DNA of 64,000 nucleotides from Mariannaea sp. PMI_226 (GCA_024336345.1 JANFOG010000001.1:5208001-5272000), one strand, 5' to 3'. Positions 47,359 through 60,198 are shown, numbered from the stretch's first letter. Notes: a model not told the origin generated them from the sequence alone. Program-made: numbers and translations.

Positions 47359-49459
47359 CACCTCCTGGTTCCAATATGAGCTTCTCTCCCCTTCTCATGT
47401 CTCACAAGCAGAACAATAATCAGGGTAGATAAACAAGCACATGATTTGACTCACACGTTACTATGTTACAGTGCATACCTTAGCTCAAAGAGAAACATCC
47501 ATCTGACAAAGAATTGAACAACTCTTGTCAGGAAACAATGCTGTAGAATTCTCTCCACACTCTCTGTGATTGTCAGTCTATGGCAAGTGTAGAAGCTGCT
47601 AGTTTTCCAAGTACAGTAGGTAAAAGGCAGTAAACCCCGCTGAACTGCACCAGTTTGGGTTAATTACCATGAAAACGAACGATTCTAGTAAGGTCAACAA
47701 GTAATGTTGCTAAAAGCCAACAATGAGAAAGTTGGTTTCTAAGCCGTCACCCCTCCTTTTTCCTATGGTCTCTCTTGATTCAGTAATGATTTACTCGGGA
47801 AAAGTTGTTGGCAGATTAGAACAGGATTCCTAGCTACTGTTATTCAAGAGCATGGAAAGAAAGGGTCAAGCCTGGATTATTCGTTGGTATCAGATATTTG
47901 CATCATGAGACTCCTTAAAAAGGAGGAACGCGGAAAGACATAACTTAATTCATGTGCAAGACTTGCCAGTATTCAGCCATTTCAATATTTCAAGAAGCGT
48001 AAGCCGCGGGGAATGTCTACACGACGAGGCCTCTTTAGCCAAGGTACTGAGCTGTTTTGTTTTTGGTCGCCACGCGTGAGGAATAAGTTATTGAAAGGAA
48101 TTTCGTTTCCGACACCCCTAACCACGTTCTCAAATGCATGACCGATCACACTGGACTGCTGTAGGCAAGAGTTTTTGGTTCGTTTGAAATAGTTCACAGT
48201 TCGGTCTATCCAAAAACTGACGCTCTACCAGTTCCCGGCAAGATTTTATGATATATCATAAACACCATACCCCCATAGTCAGCTAAAGTGGCGCGTGGGT
48301 TTTGGTGGTGCTCAACTTTTCGGTTTGCTAGTTCTTTCAGCAGCTGAAATTTGGAATACCTACCAGCTTCCATCTTAGCAAAGCTCTATATTTGCGAAGA
48401 ATAGGCTCCATGGTTGGTTAAGCCCTCGCCCAAAGCTCAATTTGATCAAGCAGCCATGCGGGGCCATTGTCGATCGTTGCCTGACGCGCATTGATGGGGG
48501 GGTCTCGACCACCAAGAATCGGGCCACAACCTGAAAGAGGCGCGAGCTTCAGAATTTAAGACAGGACAGGATTAAAACCGTTCATAGAGTAGAGCTTCTA
48601 GCTCATGGTAAGTTGAGGAACACAAAAAAAACCACCTGATTCTCCACACATTCCTTTCCATCCCCTGTCAAGATTGGCGTCTCGCGTCGACTTGACATCA
48701 TATCGGCTTTTCGCCCGAAGCATTTTAAACCCTTGACTAGAAGCCCTCGGTTATGATGGTGTCTGCACAATGGAACGAAACCAATCAAAACAAATGGCCA
48801 AAGATTAGATTAGCTGCCCTTTCTATCCATCCCACGCTTTCAACTGACAACTGACAACTGACAAACATCCATCGGCTTCTCATTCGATGCCCTTCATGCC
48901 CCGCGGTACGCCTATCACACATACTGCCTAAATGCCATGTCCGGGGGTGCTGGGCGGACCGAAAACCGCTGGGGCAAGTGGGACATGATGAACAGTAGCA
49001 GTAAGTGTCAGGCTCGTGGTACTGGTATGTCAACGCTAAGCTAGAGGTGGCTGTGCATATGTATGTTTGTGCAGTGCTGTACAACTTCGAGCCCAATGGA
49101 CCGCCTACCAACACCCTGGCCGCACCATAACAACGTGGGATGCGTTTCTTAGCACGTCTAGCAGGGGTTAGCAAACCCGATCTCATTACAATTATTTGGC
49201 ATCCGTCGATAGGTGTCACGAAAACAGGCACCAAACTTCGTAGCAGAAACACGGCCAAACTCGATTGTTAGCAGTTAGGTATAGTGGTGTGCGTCCACAC
49301 CTCAATGGCAAGTACAGAGTCAAAATTATCACTTCAATTGGGTGAAATCAGGTGGAAATCAGATGTTTGGGTCTTCTCTATCCCAGAAAAATAATTCCCA
49401 TCTATTGTACGTAGTATTATTACATAACTGCCTCTCTAGGCATACGAGGTAACTAGTGG
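47359..49459. other. Intergenic between GH3 and C2H2 genes
   Basis: About 2.1 kb between two convergent genes. Frames up to 157 codons are open (48785-49258, minus) but lack protein-like composition. A short tandem AACTGAC unit occurs about three times near 48842-48862. No gene is supported. Confidence 0.45.
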
Positions 49460-50389
49460 TCATGAATCGTGCATATGTGCATTTGTACTTTCATCAAATG
49501 ATGGGCCCCCTTGACCCGAGAAGATGGCCTCCGTTTTATTAAGTGTCATGACGTCGAGATCCGTCACGTATGATACGCCATCAGATAGCTTTAGTCGGAC
49601 CTCGAGATCTCTTGACAACACAATTTCGTCCTTTGCCAAGCGAACAGGTCCGTCAAAGACGGCCGTGACGCGCTTTTTCAAAGACAACTGGCTGTCATCG
49701 TAGCCCCATGACGCTGGATATTTCCCATTCTTTCTCCGGCTTCGTGTCTCGACCGGTGAACTTGAGTTTGATGATCTTCGGATACCCATGAGATACTCGT
49801 CGTTACTGCCTCCGATGTCTGTATGGTGCAACTCTGGGGAGATTGTAAATTCAGTCTCCGTCACCGAGGCCAGCAATTTTTCGTTGATGGCCTCGGCAGG
49901 GTCTTCTTGGTTGAGGATGCTGAGCACACAGTCATCTAGATGGTCGTACAAGTCGTCAGGGCTTAGAAAGGTCTGTCGGCACACGTTGCAATAGCCAGAT
50001 GCCTCGACACCAGATCTTGTACCCGGGGGTCTGTGGCCGTTGGGCGGCTTCATCGGGACCTCGTGGGCCTCTACCAGGTGCTTCTTGAACAGGTCGAGTC
50101 TGTTGAAGGAGATTTCTTGTGGTGTCCCAAATCCGGGGCAGAAGCTGCATATTAACGTTCCTCGGTAGTGGTTTAAGGCATGGCGGTTCCTGTCGTGCTT
50201 TCTTGAGAAACCTCTTGTGTGATATTCGCATGTCTTGATGGGGCACTTTTCCGGTCTCTCCCTGGCGTGTGTGAAAGCATGTGCTTTGAGGTCTTTGAAG
50301 AACCTGTTGCAATGGGGGCAAACTTGTCGTGGCGATCCGTCGCTTTCGCTCCCGTTCTCGGAGGACGATAGGCCTCCGGGGGTACTCAT
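49460..50389 (-). CDS. C2H2 zinc-finger protein, single exon, 309 aa
   Basis: The ATG at 50389 (MSTPGGLSSSENGSESDGSP) is the only one ahead of the fingers; the frame is open upstream without an ATG. Four finger-like units are visible: Cys24-Cys27-His37-His41 (VCPHCNRFFKDLKAHAFTH), Cys49-Cys54-His70-His74, Cys81-Cys84-His104-His109, and a looser unit at about 138-160 (YCNVCRQTFLSPDDLYDHLDD). The middle links resemble fungal C2H2 proteins with RGFSRKHDRNRH. The C-terminal half (from about 225) is Ser- and Lys-rich, then a beta-rich segment (RLAKDEIVLSRDLEVRLKL). It is likely a nuclear DNA-binding regulator; targets are unknown. Confidence 0.88.
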   Translation of the reverse strand: MSTPGGLSSSENGSESDGSPRQVCPHCNRFFKDLKAHAFTHARERPEKCPIKTCEYHTRGFSRKHDRNRHALNHYRGTLICSFCPGFGTPQEISFNRLDLFKKHLVEAHEVPMKPPNGHRPPGTRSGVEASGYCNVCRQTFLSPDDLYDHLDDCVLSILNQEDPAEAINEKLLASVTETEFTISPELHHTDIGGSNDEYLMGIRRSSNSSSPVETRSRRKNGKYPASWGYDDSQLSLKKRVTAVFDGPVRLAKDEIVLSRDLEVRLKLSDGVSYVTDLDVMTLNKTEAIFSGQGGPSFDESTNAHMHDS

Positions 50390-53336
50390 GGTGATGGAGA
50401 TGGGAAACTGGTAGAGCGGGCGTGTCACGGTATGTCTAGGAATTCTTCTTGCTGTCCTGCTGGAACTTAACTCGTGTCAACCCATTACACAAATGGCTAG
50501 TGAAGGGTATTGAAAATCATCCGCTCCTCTTGGCCTCCTTAAGTACGGACACCAGATGGCAATGAGACCCAAGAGAGAACAAACTAATTGTTCCGCAAAG
50601 TAAGCACGGACATTAGCTAAGATCGAACAACCATCACCATCTGTTCCTTTTCCAGCTTCTTCTTTAGCTGTAGGTCTTTCTTTTTCCTCCGCAACCTCAA
50701 CCAACAAATGTTGATAGTGCCGCTAAGTGGGCGGTGGACCGTCGATGTGAAGAATCTCCCGGATTGCGGGTGCTGATTACTAGTGTCTCAAAGAACGCCC
50801 TATTCTCTATTGGCAAAGGGAATCCAAAGATCTACATGGGCGGTGGGGAATCAGATGTTGCCAAGGCACAAGTTGGTGGTCCTCTTCGGCAATGAGCTGC
50901 GTCTTTGTGTGAAGGGAACTCACATTTGTAAGGCTTACACGGTTCACCAGGCTCACCAGGAGATGTTGGGGGCTGTAAATGTCAGCATCCCGAACATCTG
51001 GGTATCGGGACCGCAAAGCCAAGTCCACGAGTCCCCGACTTGCCAGCTGTGGAGGGCCAATGTGCTCCATCAAGTGAGATGGTCCGTCAGCATTAGCGCC
51101 GTTTCCTCATCCCTGTCAAGCCGGGAGTGTTTCGATTTGCATATGTACAAAGGGTCATCGTCATGGGACAAGGCATGGGGAATCTAAGATGAACCAGGGT
51201 ATTAGAACATGGGGTTCTCTGAATTGCACTGCACCAGCCTCTAACAAGATCCCTCCATGGCTGGGAAGCGAGATGTGTGTGCATCCAACGCGATAATGGG
51301 GGTGCCCGATCCTTTAGCCACTCAACCCCTTGACCCTTGTCGGTCGGTCCCCCTGACACCCTTCCCCCCCCTCTGCTCTCTCCATGTATTTCTTTCTTCC
51401 ATCCTCGCTTGGTGCATCATTTGATCCATAGTTGATTCCAAAGACAGTGGTGATGGGGTTTTTAGTCCTCTGAGTTTAGTTCTCTGCCAGAAAAAGCAAC
51501 TTCAAAAGTAAAACAAGGAAGATGGTCGGTGATACGGACGAACGGAGCCCAGGCTAACAAACCTGTGTCGGCCAGCCACAGATACTATGTAGAACTCGGT
51601 GCAACCAATTCAACAGTAGTGAGTCAATACCTCAGCCATCAACAAAGGTTTGCCCTGATTTTGAGCCTGTCTCGGGCAGCCCTCGGCAAGTAACAGGGCC
51701 TCGGGTCCAAGGGTCAGTGCCGATCTAAGACAAGCAGCAGCCTCGCCTAGCCTTGCAAAGCTGGAAGCCCACCACCACAGTTGACGATCCCTGGCAAGTC
51801 TACCCCTTTGGGCCCTCACTTTTACCCACCAGCGGCACCCAAACGGCATTAAGAGCGGCATCTGACAGCGGCATCTGGATGTGGCACCTGTCTAGTTCAT
51901 CTGTACATATCCCGATCGATAACGCAGTGATCAGAGGGGTCGCTAGCGAGGCACCCGATCAACAACGCGGAGGCATCCCAAGCCACCAGTTTATGTGCTC
52001 AGGAAGGCAAACAGGCAGACATAGCACAATGTACTAGACTAAGGGTGAACGGCACCATACCCTAGACAAGGTCTTTTTATTGCAATACAATCAGGCATTT
52101 TTTTATGACAAGTCACACTGCTAGGCAAGGTTCTTTGCCTAGCAACTGGCCCCCTGCGATCGATCATCATCCTAATCATCCTAATGGGTCGTGAGAATCA
52201 CATCATTTCTCTCAGCGCGGCAGCATTCCCAGTATCCCCGAGGCCTTTGTGCGAAGTTCAGTCCTTTCAGCCAGACGTAGACAGCCTAGATACGGTGAAG
52301 GGACATTCAGCTGTCTAAGCCCATGGCGGTGATGATTTTGTGACTTGGCTGCCTCTTTTAACCATCATCTGGCTAATTGACACCGAGATGGGGGGCGGTC
52401 CTCGTGGCCTTTTAAATCCCATGCACAGCTGAGCAAAAACAATTGCAAACCGTCATGATGACGTACTATCTGCTCCCGAGAGAATATGAGCCTCGGAAGG
52501 GGGGGCGGTTCTATTTTGATTCAGTTGCCCGCTGCTCGGCCTTCGGACTTGACCAATGTCGGCCGGCCCTTCACCGACAATTCCATAACCGCGGGTGGAT
52601 TGCTAACGGCCGCCGCAACGTAATCGGAACGGTGTCCCAGTTGGGCAACGCTGGAATGCGGCTCTGCATCTTCAGCTGCCATGGCTGCACATTGTCGCAG
52701 AAGGCGAACGTGTCTCTGCAGAATGGCAGGGGTGCCCTATATAACTTCTGCGACACCAGGGCTACCGTTACTTATTCGGGGAGTACGGTGTACCTGTCGG
52801 TCAGCATTTCTGCCGAATGACTTGATGCATTACCTCGAATTCCTTGGTCTCAGCGATGAACTATTGAAACGGTGATGTGGTGTCTTGTCTCACTGCCGCC
52901 TGCGAAACAAAAGTATGCATAATACAACTTGCCTCTTTTCCCCGTTAGGGCTTGAATTCGTTCTCTTCCTACATGGCAGATCAAAAAGTCGGCCTACGTG
53001 AGTGAGTCTCATCTGTAATACTTCAGGTCATCAGTCCAAATTTTTTCGCCAGCCTCCGCTTGTTCCCCCAGGCTGTTATCCGTACAATATGGCATTGATC
53101 AACACGGACGCTCAATCAGCAGGTTGGCTGCCTCTTTTAAAACCGTTCACCTGTAGTCCGTTCAAATCTGGGCGACCACCACCCACAGGCCACTTCAAAG
53201 TCATGCCACATATATCTATTTTGTAGATCCTTAGATCAAATAACGCCTTCCGTCGGAGCTGAATCATGACAGCAACGTTTAGCTCAGACAGGAGTCTCCA
53301 TCACCTGACTATCAAATATATCAATTTTGGGCCAGC
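50390..53336. other. 2.9-kb intergenic between C2H2 and Zn2Cys6 genes
   Basis: The region holds the C2H2 promoter and the 3' flank of the Zn2Cys6 gene. Open frames are mostly non-protein-like. One Cys-containing frame at 52443-52820 is listed separately as a doubtful gene. Confidence 0.45.
52443..52820 (+). CDS. Doubtful small Cys-containing protein, 125 aa
   Basis: An uninterrupted frame with in-frame ATGs at 52455 and 52458, preceded by a short AT-rich leader. The translated C-terminal half has regular alternating polar and hydrophobic residues and six cysteines in about 80 residues (SCHGCTLSQKANVSLQNGRG and ATVTYSGSTVYLSVSISAE are beta-rich). No signal peptide is visible; a spliced upstream exon could supply one. 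I recognise no family. It may be a real, lineage-specific gene or chance. Confidence 0.25.
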   Translation: MQTVMMTYYLLPREYEPRKGGRFYFDSVARCSAFGLDQCRPALHRQFHNRGWIANGRRNVIGTVSQLGNAGMRLCIFSCHGCTLSQKANVSLQNGRGALYNFCDTRATVTYSGSTVYLSVSISAE

Positions 53337-55191
53337 TCAGGCCAAACATGGTGGCGTCTGAGAGGCGCTAAAAATTGCATTGATGATGGCGAGGGCGTCT
53401 CCTCCTTCATCATTGTGCAAATCTTGCTGTGACCATACTCTTTGCATCATCTGCTCTGTTATGTCTAAATTGCTCAATGCCCGCCTCTTCTTTGCTCTCT
53501 GTAACGCCCGGAGCATCAAGAGCCTATCAGATTCCTCATCTGCCTGGAGCGATAGGATGAACATTGGGAAAGGCCGTTCGCACACGGCGAGATCCTGTAA
53601 GGCTTTAAACGCCTCCTGGGCAGCATCACGAGACACAGGTGAGGACCTGGGGGAACCCCGCACGACACGATCCAGGTAGATGATGACGGCCATTTTGAAG
53701 ATGCAGGCAACAAGGGTATAGTGTTTGGTGCTTCCGGGCCCATGCCATACTTCGTTGCTCATGCCACTGCAGAGACGTTGGTCGATATGCTCAATGCGCC
53801 GCTGAAGACTGTCAATGGCATCCTGGTGCTCTTCAGACAGATACATGGGATCTTGCCGGTCACGCAGTAGGTCAATAGCCTCGCTAAGGAAGCCGAGGAG
53901 TTCAAGTGAACAGCCAAGGGTACTCTGAATCTATACAAAACAAATTAGCGAAATCATCCAAGCGTTATCGCTACCGGGTAATGTTGAGAGGTTTTGATTA
54001 TACCGTATGTCGTCGTGGGTGCGTAGCTGCTTGTGCCAAGAGAGTTCCCCGATGGGCTCCAATATCTTGCCTTGACGTTCGATGAAGCCAATGGGTGAGG
54101 CTTAATTTGTAAAATACGTTATAGTACAGCACCCAATCAAGCAGCGTACCGCCATCACCTTGATAAAAGGCGTTCCATTGTTGTGCTGACTCGAAGATCA
54201 TGAGACACCCTTTAAAGTAGACTGACCAGTCCTTTGGCGTGCCTTTCCGACTGACGGCCTGTCTTGCTTCATCAATATAAAGTCTCAGCAACAATTGTGC
54301 ATGAGCACGTACCTCGTAGATACTTAATAGCATGCTTGCGGCAATGGCTTGATCTCTGGCTTTCGAGTCCGATAGGTCGCTAAGGGAATTTCGCAAAGCG
54401 GAAACTGCCAACATATGATGTTGAAAGGACCTGGATGGCTGTTGAAGGTGGAGATATGAAATGGCATTCATGGAGTGACGAACGGCGAGAGTCGGTGCCG
54501 TGTCGTCGTGAAGTGACATTCGATGTAGGAGGTTGCAGATATCTTGGCGATAGTCGCCATGTGATGTAACTAATTGCATAGCATCTGAGTAGTCTAGATT
54601 ATGGCCAGTTAGTTCCTTTTCTTTTTTTTTTTTTTTTTTGGTTTGTTACAAGGGAATTCAAGGGTCATTCCATAGGACTCACCTGCAGGAGTCATTTGAG
54701 TCCCATACCGGGGTGTTCGTAATGAAGGCCTGGGACGAGGCAACTGCCAATAGATCTGTTGGTGTACTACAAGGTCGTATCTTAATACCAAAAATCCAAT
54801 AAATCAACCAGAAGGAACTGCGACGTCATACCCTGCGGCTTCTCGCCCGTGGATCCCAAGTACAGGTCAATATCCCAAGGCAGAGTATTGAGGAATGTAA
54901 CTGGGCCTGCCGTGGTGCGGTTCTGGACGTTGGCCACGGTTGCGCGACGCCTATCCCCGGCGCGGGGCCATGATAAATTGTCTGAGTAGCCAGAGCATAT
55001 CTTCTTACGCCTCGCGCAAGTAGAACACGTTGGAAGCGTCCTGTCACAGGCAATCTTGCGATCTGGGGCCCCATCCTGTTTAGTAGCTTCAAGTGAGGGG
55101 GAGTAGCGACAGGGTATAACTCACCCCGGCAATTCAGGCAGGGCTTCAGCGCCGGCGCTTTCCTAGCCTCTGCTGGATAACTCCTTGCCAT
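53337..55191 (-). CDS. Zn2Cys6 (Gal4-type) fungal transcription factor, 5 exons, 521 aa
   Basis: Minus-strand exons are 55191-55125, 55062-54832, 54766-54683, 54593-54004 and 53930-53337, 522 codons. The first intron (55063-55124) splits the zinc cluster and, correctly spliced to the CCCCAG acceptor, gives C18-x2-C21-x6-C28-x6-C35-x2-C38-x6-C45, a textbook Zn2Cys6 cluster. The rest has the helical fungal transcription-factor middle region (LSDLSDSKARDQAIAASMLLSIYEVRA, LLDWVLYYNVFYKLSLTHWL), similar to the Fungal_trans_2 family. An intron at 54594-54682 contains a run of about 18 T (plus strand). It is divergent from the epimerase-like gene with 626 bp between ATGs, so it may regulate that gene. 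Confidence 0.9.
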
Positions 55192-55817
55192 TGAAAAGAA
55201 CTGGGAACTGGAGGGCTGTACGTATTGCCTGGAACGAACCTTGCGTGCTCGCTGATGGCTGCTGGCTGCTGTACGAGAACTTGAGCAAGGCTCTGGTAAA
55301 CTGAGATTTATTTTGCCTTAACGGGGGCGAACAGTGGAAACGGGAGGAATTGTCTCGGCAAAGCTGAGCCATGAAGCCGAATGCGGATTAGCGGGGTGAG
55401 CACTGCGTCATGACTCGCGCCATCTCAAAACGACTCCAAAGAGGGAGGGCAACTTTGGCCGCGCTGAAGCACACTCTGACCGCATCGCAGCAACTTTGAC
55501 CGCGCTGAAGTAATGGTTGCTTGGTTACCCTTCGAAAAGCTTCATAGATCTTAATATTAATCATCATGGATTTGTAAGATTATGCTTTGTGAGCAGTACT
55601 TTGGACATGAGTGAATAATAAGAAAACAATGATGATATTTCAGCCTCCATATAAAGGCCCTGTAATCCGCTGTGTCCCTGTAGTTGCCAGCGCAGAATAC
55701 CAAACCATCAACCGCATCAGCCCAACTCAGTCATCGGTCAATCCAGTAGAGCAAAGTACAGCTCTCATATATTTTCACTTTTCTTATCTTTCCAACCCGA
55801 ATACCCGAGTCACCACT
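55192..55817. promoter_or_regulatory. Shared promoter of Zn2Cys6 factor and epimerase-like gene, with 20-bp direct repeat
   Basis: The region between divergent ATGs contains a 20-bp direct repeat with one mismatch, CAACTTTGRCCGCGCTGAAG, at 55450-55469 and 55491-55510 (41 bp apart). A CCGCGC core in both copies is the kind of sequence a zinc-cluster factor can bind. Autoregulation and co-regulation of both genes are plausible but inferred. Confidence 0.55.
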
Positions 55818-57016
55818 ATGCCTGCGACCAAGATCCTCATCACCGGTGCCACCGGCTACATGTAAGTGTTGTCAAGATGCCTTCCTCCATGGGCAATAGC
55901 GTCCACAGACGATTTTTCTGACTGTTACTAGTGGTGGCTCCGTCCTAACCACGCTCTTGGAATCTAAAGACTCCAACATCAGCACCTGCAGCTTCTCAGC
56001 GCTAGTTCGCAAACAGGAGCATGCAGACCTCCTAATTGAAAAGGGAATCAACGGCATTGTGTTCAGCGGCCTTGATGATACAACCCTCGTGAGAGAGGTC
56101 GCCAGCAAGCATGACATTGTTATCAACACTGCAAGCGCATTCCATTTCCGTGCTGCTGAGGCCATGATTCTTGGCCTGGCAGACCGAAAGAAGGAGACTG
56201 GCGAAGAGACTTATTATATTCATGTACGCGGAATCTCGAAAAAATTAAAATGGAAACATAAGCCTATTTTCTCAATCACATAGCTGACCAAAAACGCAGA
56301 CCTCTGGTACATCGAGTCTGGGAGATTACCCCATCTCAGGCGGATACACTGAAAACCGAATCCTATCTGATAAGGAAGATATTTACGCCTATCAACGCTA
56401 CCGTGAGAGCTTGCAGCCATACCAGCAGCGCACCACTGACCTGGTAGTCTTCGAAAAGGGCGAGGCTGCCAACGTAAAGACGTACATCCTCATGTCTCCC
56501 ACCATCTACGGACTGGGATCTGGTTTCTTTAACCGAACATCAATTCAGATCGACGGAATCATTCGTGCCGCACGTCGAAGTGGTTTCACCCCTGTCGTTG
56601 GCACGGGCGCATTTGAATGGGACCATGTCCACATCAGTGACATGGTCAAGCTTTACGAGCTAGTGGTCTCTCGACTCCTCGCAGGCGATGACCTGCCTTC
56701 CAACAAGAAGGGTATCTACTTCAACGAGACTGGTCACCAGTCTTGGCGTGAAGTATCCGAGCGAATCGCCAAGGAAGGGAAAGCTTTGGGCTATTTACCA
56801 TCCGATGAAGTACGTGAGCTCTCAATGGAGGAGAGTGTCGCGGCCCTGGGCAAAGCTCTCCCTCCTGCAGCTATCGAACTCGGCTTCGCGTCACGATCTC
56901 GAACCCGGGCTGACTTGTCCCGTGAGATTGGTTGGGAGCCAACTAAGACGAGAAAAGATTTCGAGGAAAGCTTCCGAGAGGAATGGGTAATTCTATCCAA
57001 GGAATCGACATTTTAA
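55818..57016 (+). CDS. NAD-dependent epimerase/dehydratase-like protein, 350 aa
   Basis: Exons 55818-55861, 55932-56223 and 56300-57016 (introns 70 and 76 nt) sum to 351 codons. The N-terminus MPATKILITGATGYIGGSVL carries the Rossmann GxxGxxG, split by the first intron. Further atypical-SDR marks are VFSGLDDTTLV, HDIVINTASAFHFRAAEAMI and HTSGTSSLGDY, then ILMSPTIYGLGSGFFNRTSI and FEWDHVHISDMVKLYELVV. The classic YxxxK is not obvious (DIYAYQRYRE is the nearest tyrosine cluster). It resembles fungal NAD(P)-binding proteins of the epimerase family; the substrate is unknown. It is divergent from a Zn2Cys6 regulator. Confidence 0.9.
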
Positions 57017-58490
57017 AGGATAAGGACCGTGTCACAATTGAGTAGATACGAGGATAAGGGTGTACACGAAAGTTAGACATGTTTATTGTGAAATAAATTG
57101 CCATCTCATAGTGAAATGAGAAACAAAAAAATTCAACTAATCTTAGAGTATCTGATCGAATTTGTGGTGGTCTCCAGACCTCGAAAATCTGCATTTGGCC
57201 ACCTGCACATACGCGATGGCCAGATCAAATATTGGCGTCCCCGTTTGCCACATAAATTTTCGCATATATGTTTAGTGATCTAATCAAATGATTAGTAGGA
57301 AATCCACACAAGCTGATGAGTTCTGTGAATGTACCCCATATACATCCCCCCAGCAGCTTCTCTACGGGACCCCAGCATTACAGTAATTATCCATGATGAT
57401 GTCCATGATACGGTCGATATAACTGAAGTAGGCAATTCAGTTCCAAATTTCAAAGATAGTAAAATTATTCAACCTAATTTGCAAAGTGGACTCATACGAT
57501 TTAGCCTTGTGACCGTAATATCACCCAGATGGGCTTGAGGAATTTGTCGGCCTGGATGCAACATACCAGATCGTTCGGGTTTCCCGTAGCATTTATGATC
57601 CATATTGTCATGTCATCCTGGGATGTAAAGCGCTTGGTGGTAAGAGCAAAAGAGAGAAAAGTGAATGAGTTGGGGCAATTTCAAACGTCTTGTACCATTC
57701 TTCGCAAGGCCGAAAATATCGATGAATGCAGAGCATGAATGCCTACTGTGAATAGCACTATCATCTAGAGAACGATCCATCCTGGTTCAGTTACAATCTT
57801 GAGAAGAAAGCAGAAACTACCGTGCCATTTCACTCATCATGAGTTCAATGGGGTCATGGCGAGGGTAGCCGACGTAGCATCAACTCGCAGGGAAAACTGT
57901 ACACTCTCTGAGAAGTCTCTCGGAACGCAACCAATTGTGGGCTAAGAACTGACAGATTCCAACGCGTTGCAGACTACCAACAAGGTTTCCCTTGCATACC
58001 CAATAAATACAAAAATACATAAAACTAAATAGAAAGAAAGAAAGAGAGGAGAGAAAAAAGATAATATAAGCTCTTGCCATACACTCTAGAGGAAACTGCC
58101 TCTATCTCTGGGTCACTGATCAGCTTCCAAGCTAGCCTGTGACTCACGAACGCTTCAGTCAATGGTCCCAAGTCAAAACACCATGCCTTTACAATACATA
58201 AATCTGTGAAAGCTGCATTTCACATTGGCTCACCGAAGTTTAGGTAAAATAATAAAGCCATATATTTATGGCAGGACAAGATTGGGGGGAAAGGTGGTAG
58301 AGGTCCGGGCGCAGTTGCGGTTCAGTTCATGTTGATACCAGCTGGCGTAAGACAACATCTGATTACTTCCAATTTCCGAGTACCGATTGACCCGAATGTA
58401 AAGTACTGAACTTTCATAGCTCTAGGCAATTTAAATTAACGAAATTAGTATACTTAAAAAATAATTAGGTAAATCTACACAAGCAAAGTC
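57017..58490. other. Intergenic between convergent epimerase-like and MUP1-like genes
   Basis: About 1.5 kb of rather AT-rich sequence with no protein-like frame. A short GAAA-rich repeat occurs at about 58031-58055. No gene is supported. Confidence 0.5.
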
Positions 58491-60198
58491 TTAATTCTGA
58501 AGCAGTGGCTTCCTGACAAACACGTGGTTCTCCCAACCGTCAATGTCATCTACAACAACCTCTTGAGCGAGCTCATAATGGCCAAGCTTGGGAAGAATCT
58601 TGGCCCAAAGGAGCCAATACACTCCACCGGCGGCAAGAATGCCGAAACCGACAACGCAGTGGATCCAGTAAGGGAGGCTCTCGTAGATGTTCTGACCATG
58701 CTCAGGGGGGACAAAAGGTGCGACTACAAGATAAATATTGCTGAGCATAAAGAACACGGCGACAGGCAAAGTAGCCTTGATCGGTGGGTTCCAGTTCCAG
58801 GCGTCGCGGTTGAGGTACAGGTGCACGAGTCCAGCGGCGACGAAAGCATTGACGATTGCAAGGGGATAAGAAATCAGACTATACAGATTAGTATACGCGC
58901 ATCTACTAGTATATATCAAGGATAGAGAGGCAAACTTACTTGAGAATGAAGTTGTAAGCATCTCCTGGGGGAGGAGCAAGAATGACAATGACACAAATAA
59001 GCCAGTGTTCAAACAATCCGGCAAGGGGTGCATTGAAAGGCCGGTTGCTGGCCCAGAAGCGAGAAAACGGCAAAATGCCCTCACGGCCAAGCTCTTGCAC
59101 AAGACGGCCCTGGGAAAAGATGACGCTGAGGACGTTGCCGAACGCAGACAGAGCGACAAAGACAGACAGTGCGCGCTCGGCAGTATTGCCAAACACGTTT
59201 CGGAACAAGGACGCAGCCACAAGACGCTTCGAGGCCAGGATCTCAGCCTTGGGTACTGCGGCGAAATAGGCAATGTTGACGAGCATATAGAGGATCGAGA
59301 CGCTTGTAATGGCAATGGGGGCAGCGATCTTGAGAGTACGGACTGGATTCTTGGTCTCGCTCAGAGCATAGTTGGCGTTGGAGTAACCGATGAAGCTCCA
59401 GATGACGTTATAAAGGGCGGTGACAACGCCATATGCGCTGCCGGTGGTGCCTTCGAATGCATTGTGGAAGTTATTTGGCTTCTCATCGATCTTGAGGTGT
59501 CCACCAAGGGCGATGAATCCTCCAAGGATGATGATGATAACGATAACGATCTTGATGATACCGAGAAGATTTTGGAGCCTGATCCCCCACTTCAGAGCAG
59601 TGCCGTGAATAATGAAAGCAGCAGTAATACAGGCCAAGCCAACGCCTCGCTGGTTCCAACGGTCGACGTCGACCTGCGCAGCATGTAGAATATACTCGCC
59701 AAAGACTACCGAGTTGCCAGAGGCCCAGCCCAGAAGAATGACATATCCGGCATACATTCCTGTGACGAGGAACTTGGGTTTTCGATAGACGTACTCGAGG
59801 TAGTTCTTCTCGCCGCCGTTCTTTGGCAGAGCCGTGCCGAATTCGAGGTAGACGGCGGTGCCAGCAGCGGCGATGAGAGCACCGGCAACCCACATAAATA
59901 GAGACAAGCCAGTGCTACCAGTCAGAGCGAGAATAGATGACGGAGTGGCGAAGATCCCAGTACCAATCACTCGGTTGAAGATAAGCATAGAGGCACTGAG
60001 GATGCCGATCTGACGTTTAGCATCGCTCGCAGCATGCAAACGGCCTGCGTGACGAACCAAAGTTAGTAGAGCTGATAGAATTGAACTCCTTCCTTGATAT
60101 CATAACATACCAGATTCGCTATCTGACCCAGCATGGTGATCGTCTGGCTTGGAGGTGTTGTATACCTCGGCGTCTTTGGGGTCGCCATCGCGAGACAT
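58491..60198 (-). CDS. MUP1-type methionine/amino-acid permease, 3 exons, 526 aa
   Basis: Minus-strand exons are 60198-60111, 60044-58940 and 58878-58491 (introns 66 and 61 nt), 527 codons. The cytosolic N-terminus is acidic (MSRDGDPKDAEVYNTSKPDD). About 12 membrane helices follow, with NRVIGTGIFATPSSIL in helix 1 (the LAT/APC substrate-binding GTGIF motif), GGEKNYLEYVYRKPKFL, YNVIWSFIGYSNANYALSE and ETKNPVRTLKIAAP. The set of motifs matches the high-affinity methionine permease family (Mup1) of fungal plasma membranes. The substrate is likely methionine or cysteine, inferred by family. Codon use is rich in C-ending codons, as in well-expressed genes. Confidence 0.93.

Noticed and set aside
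48785..49258. 157-codon minus-strand frame
   Set aside because: Composition is irregular, with simple-repeat sequence in its part near 48842-48862; no motif recognised.
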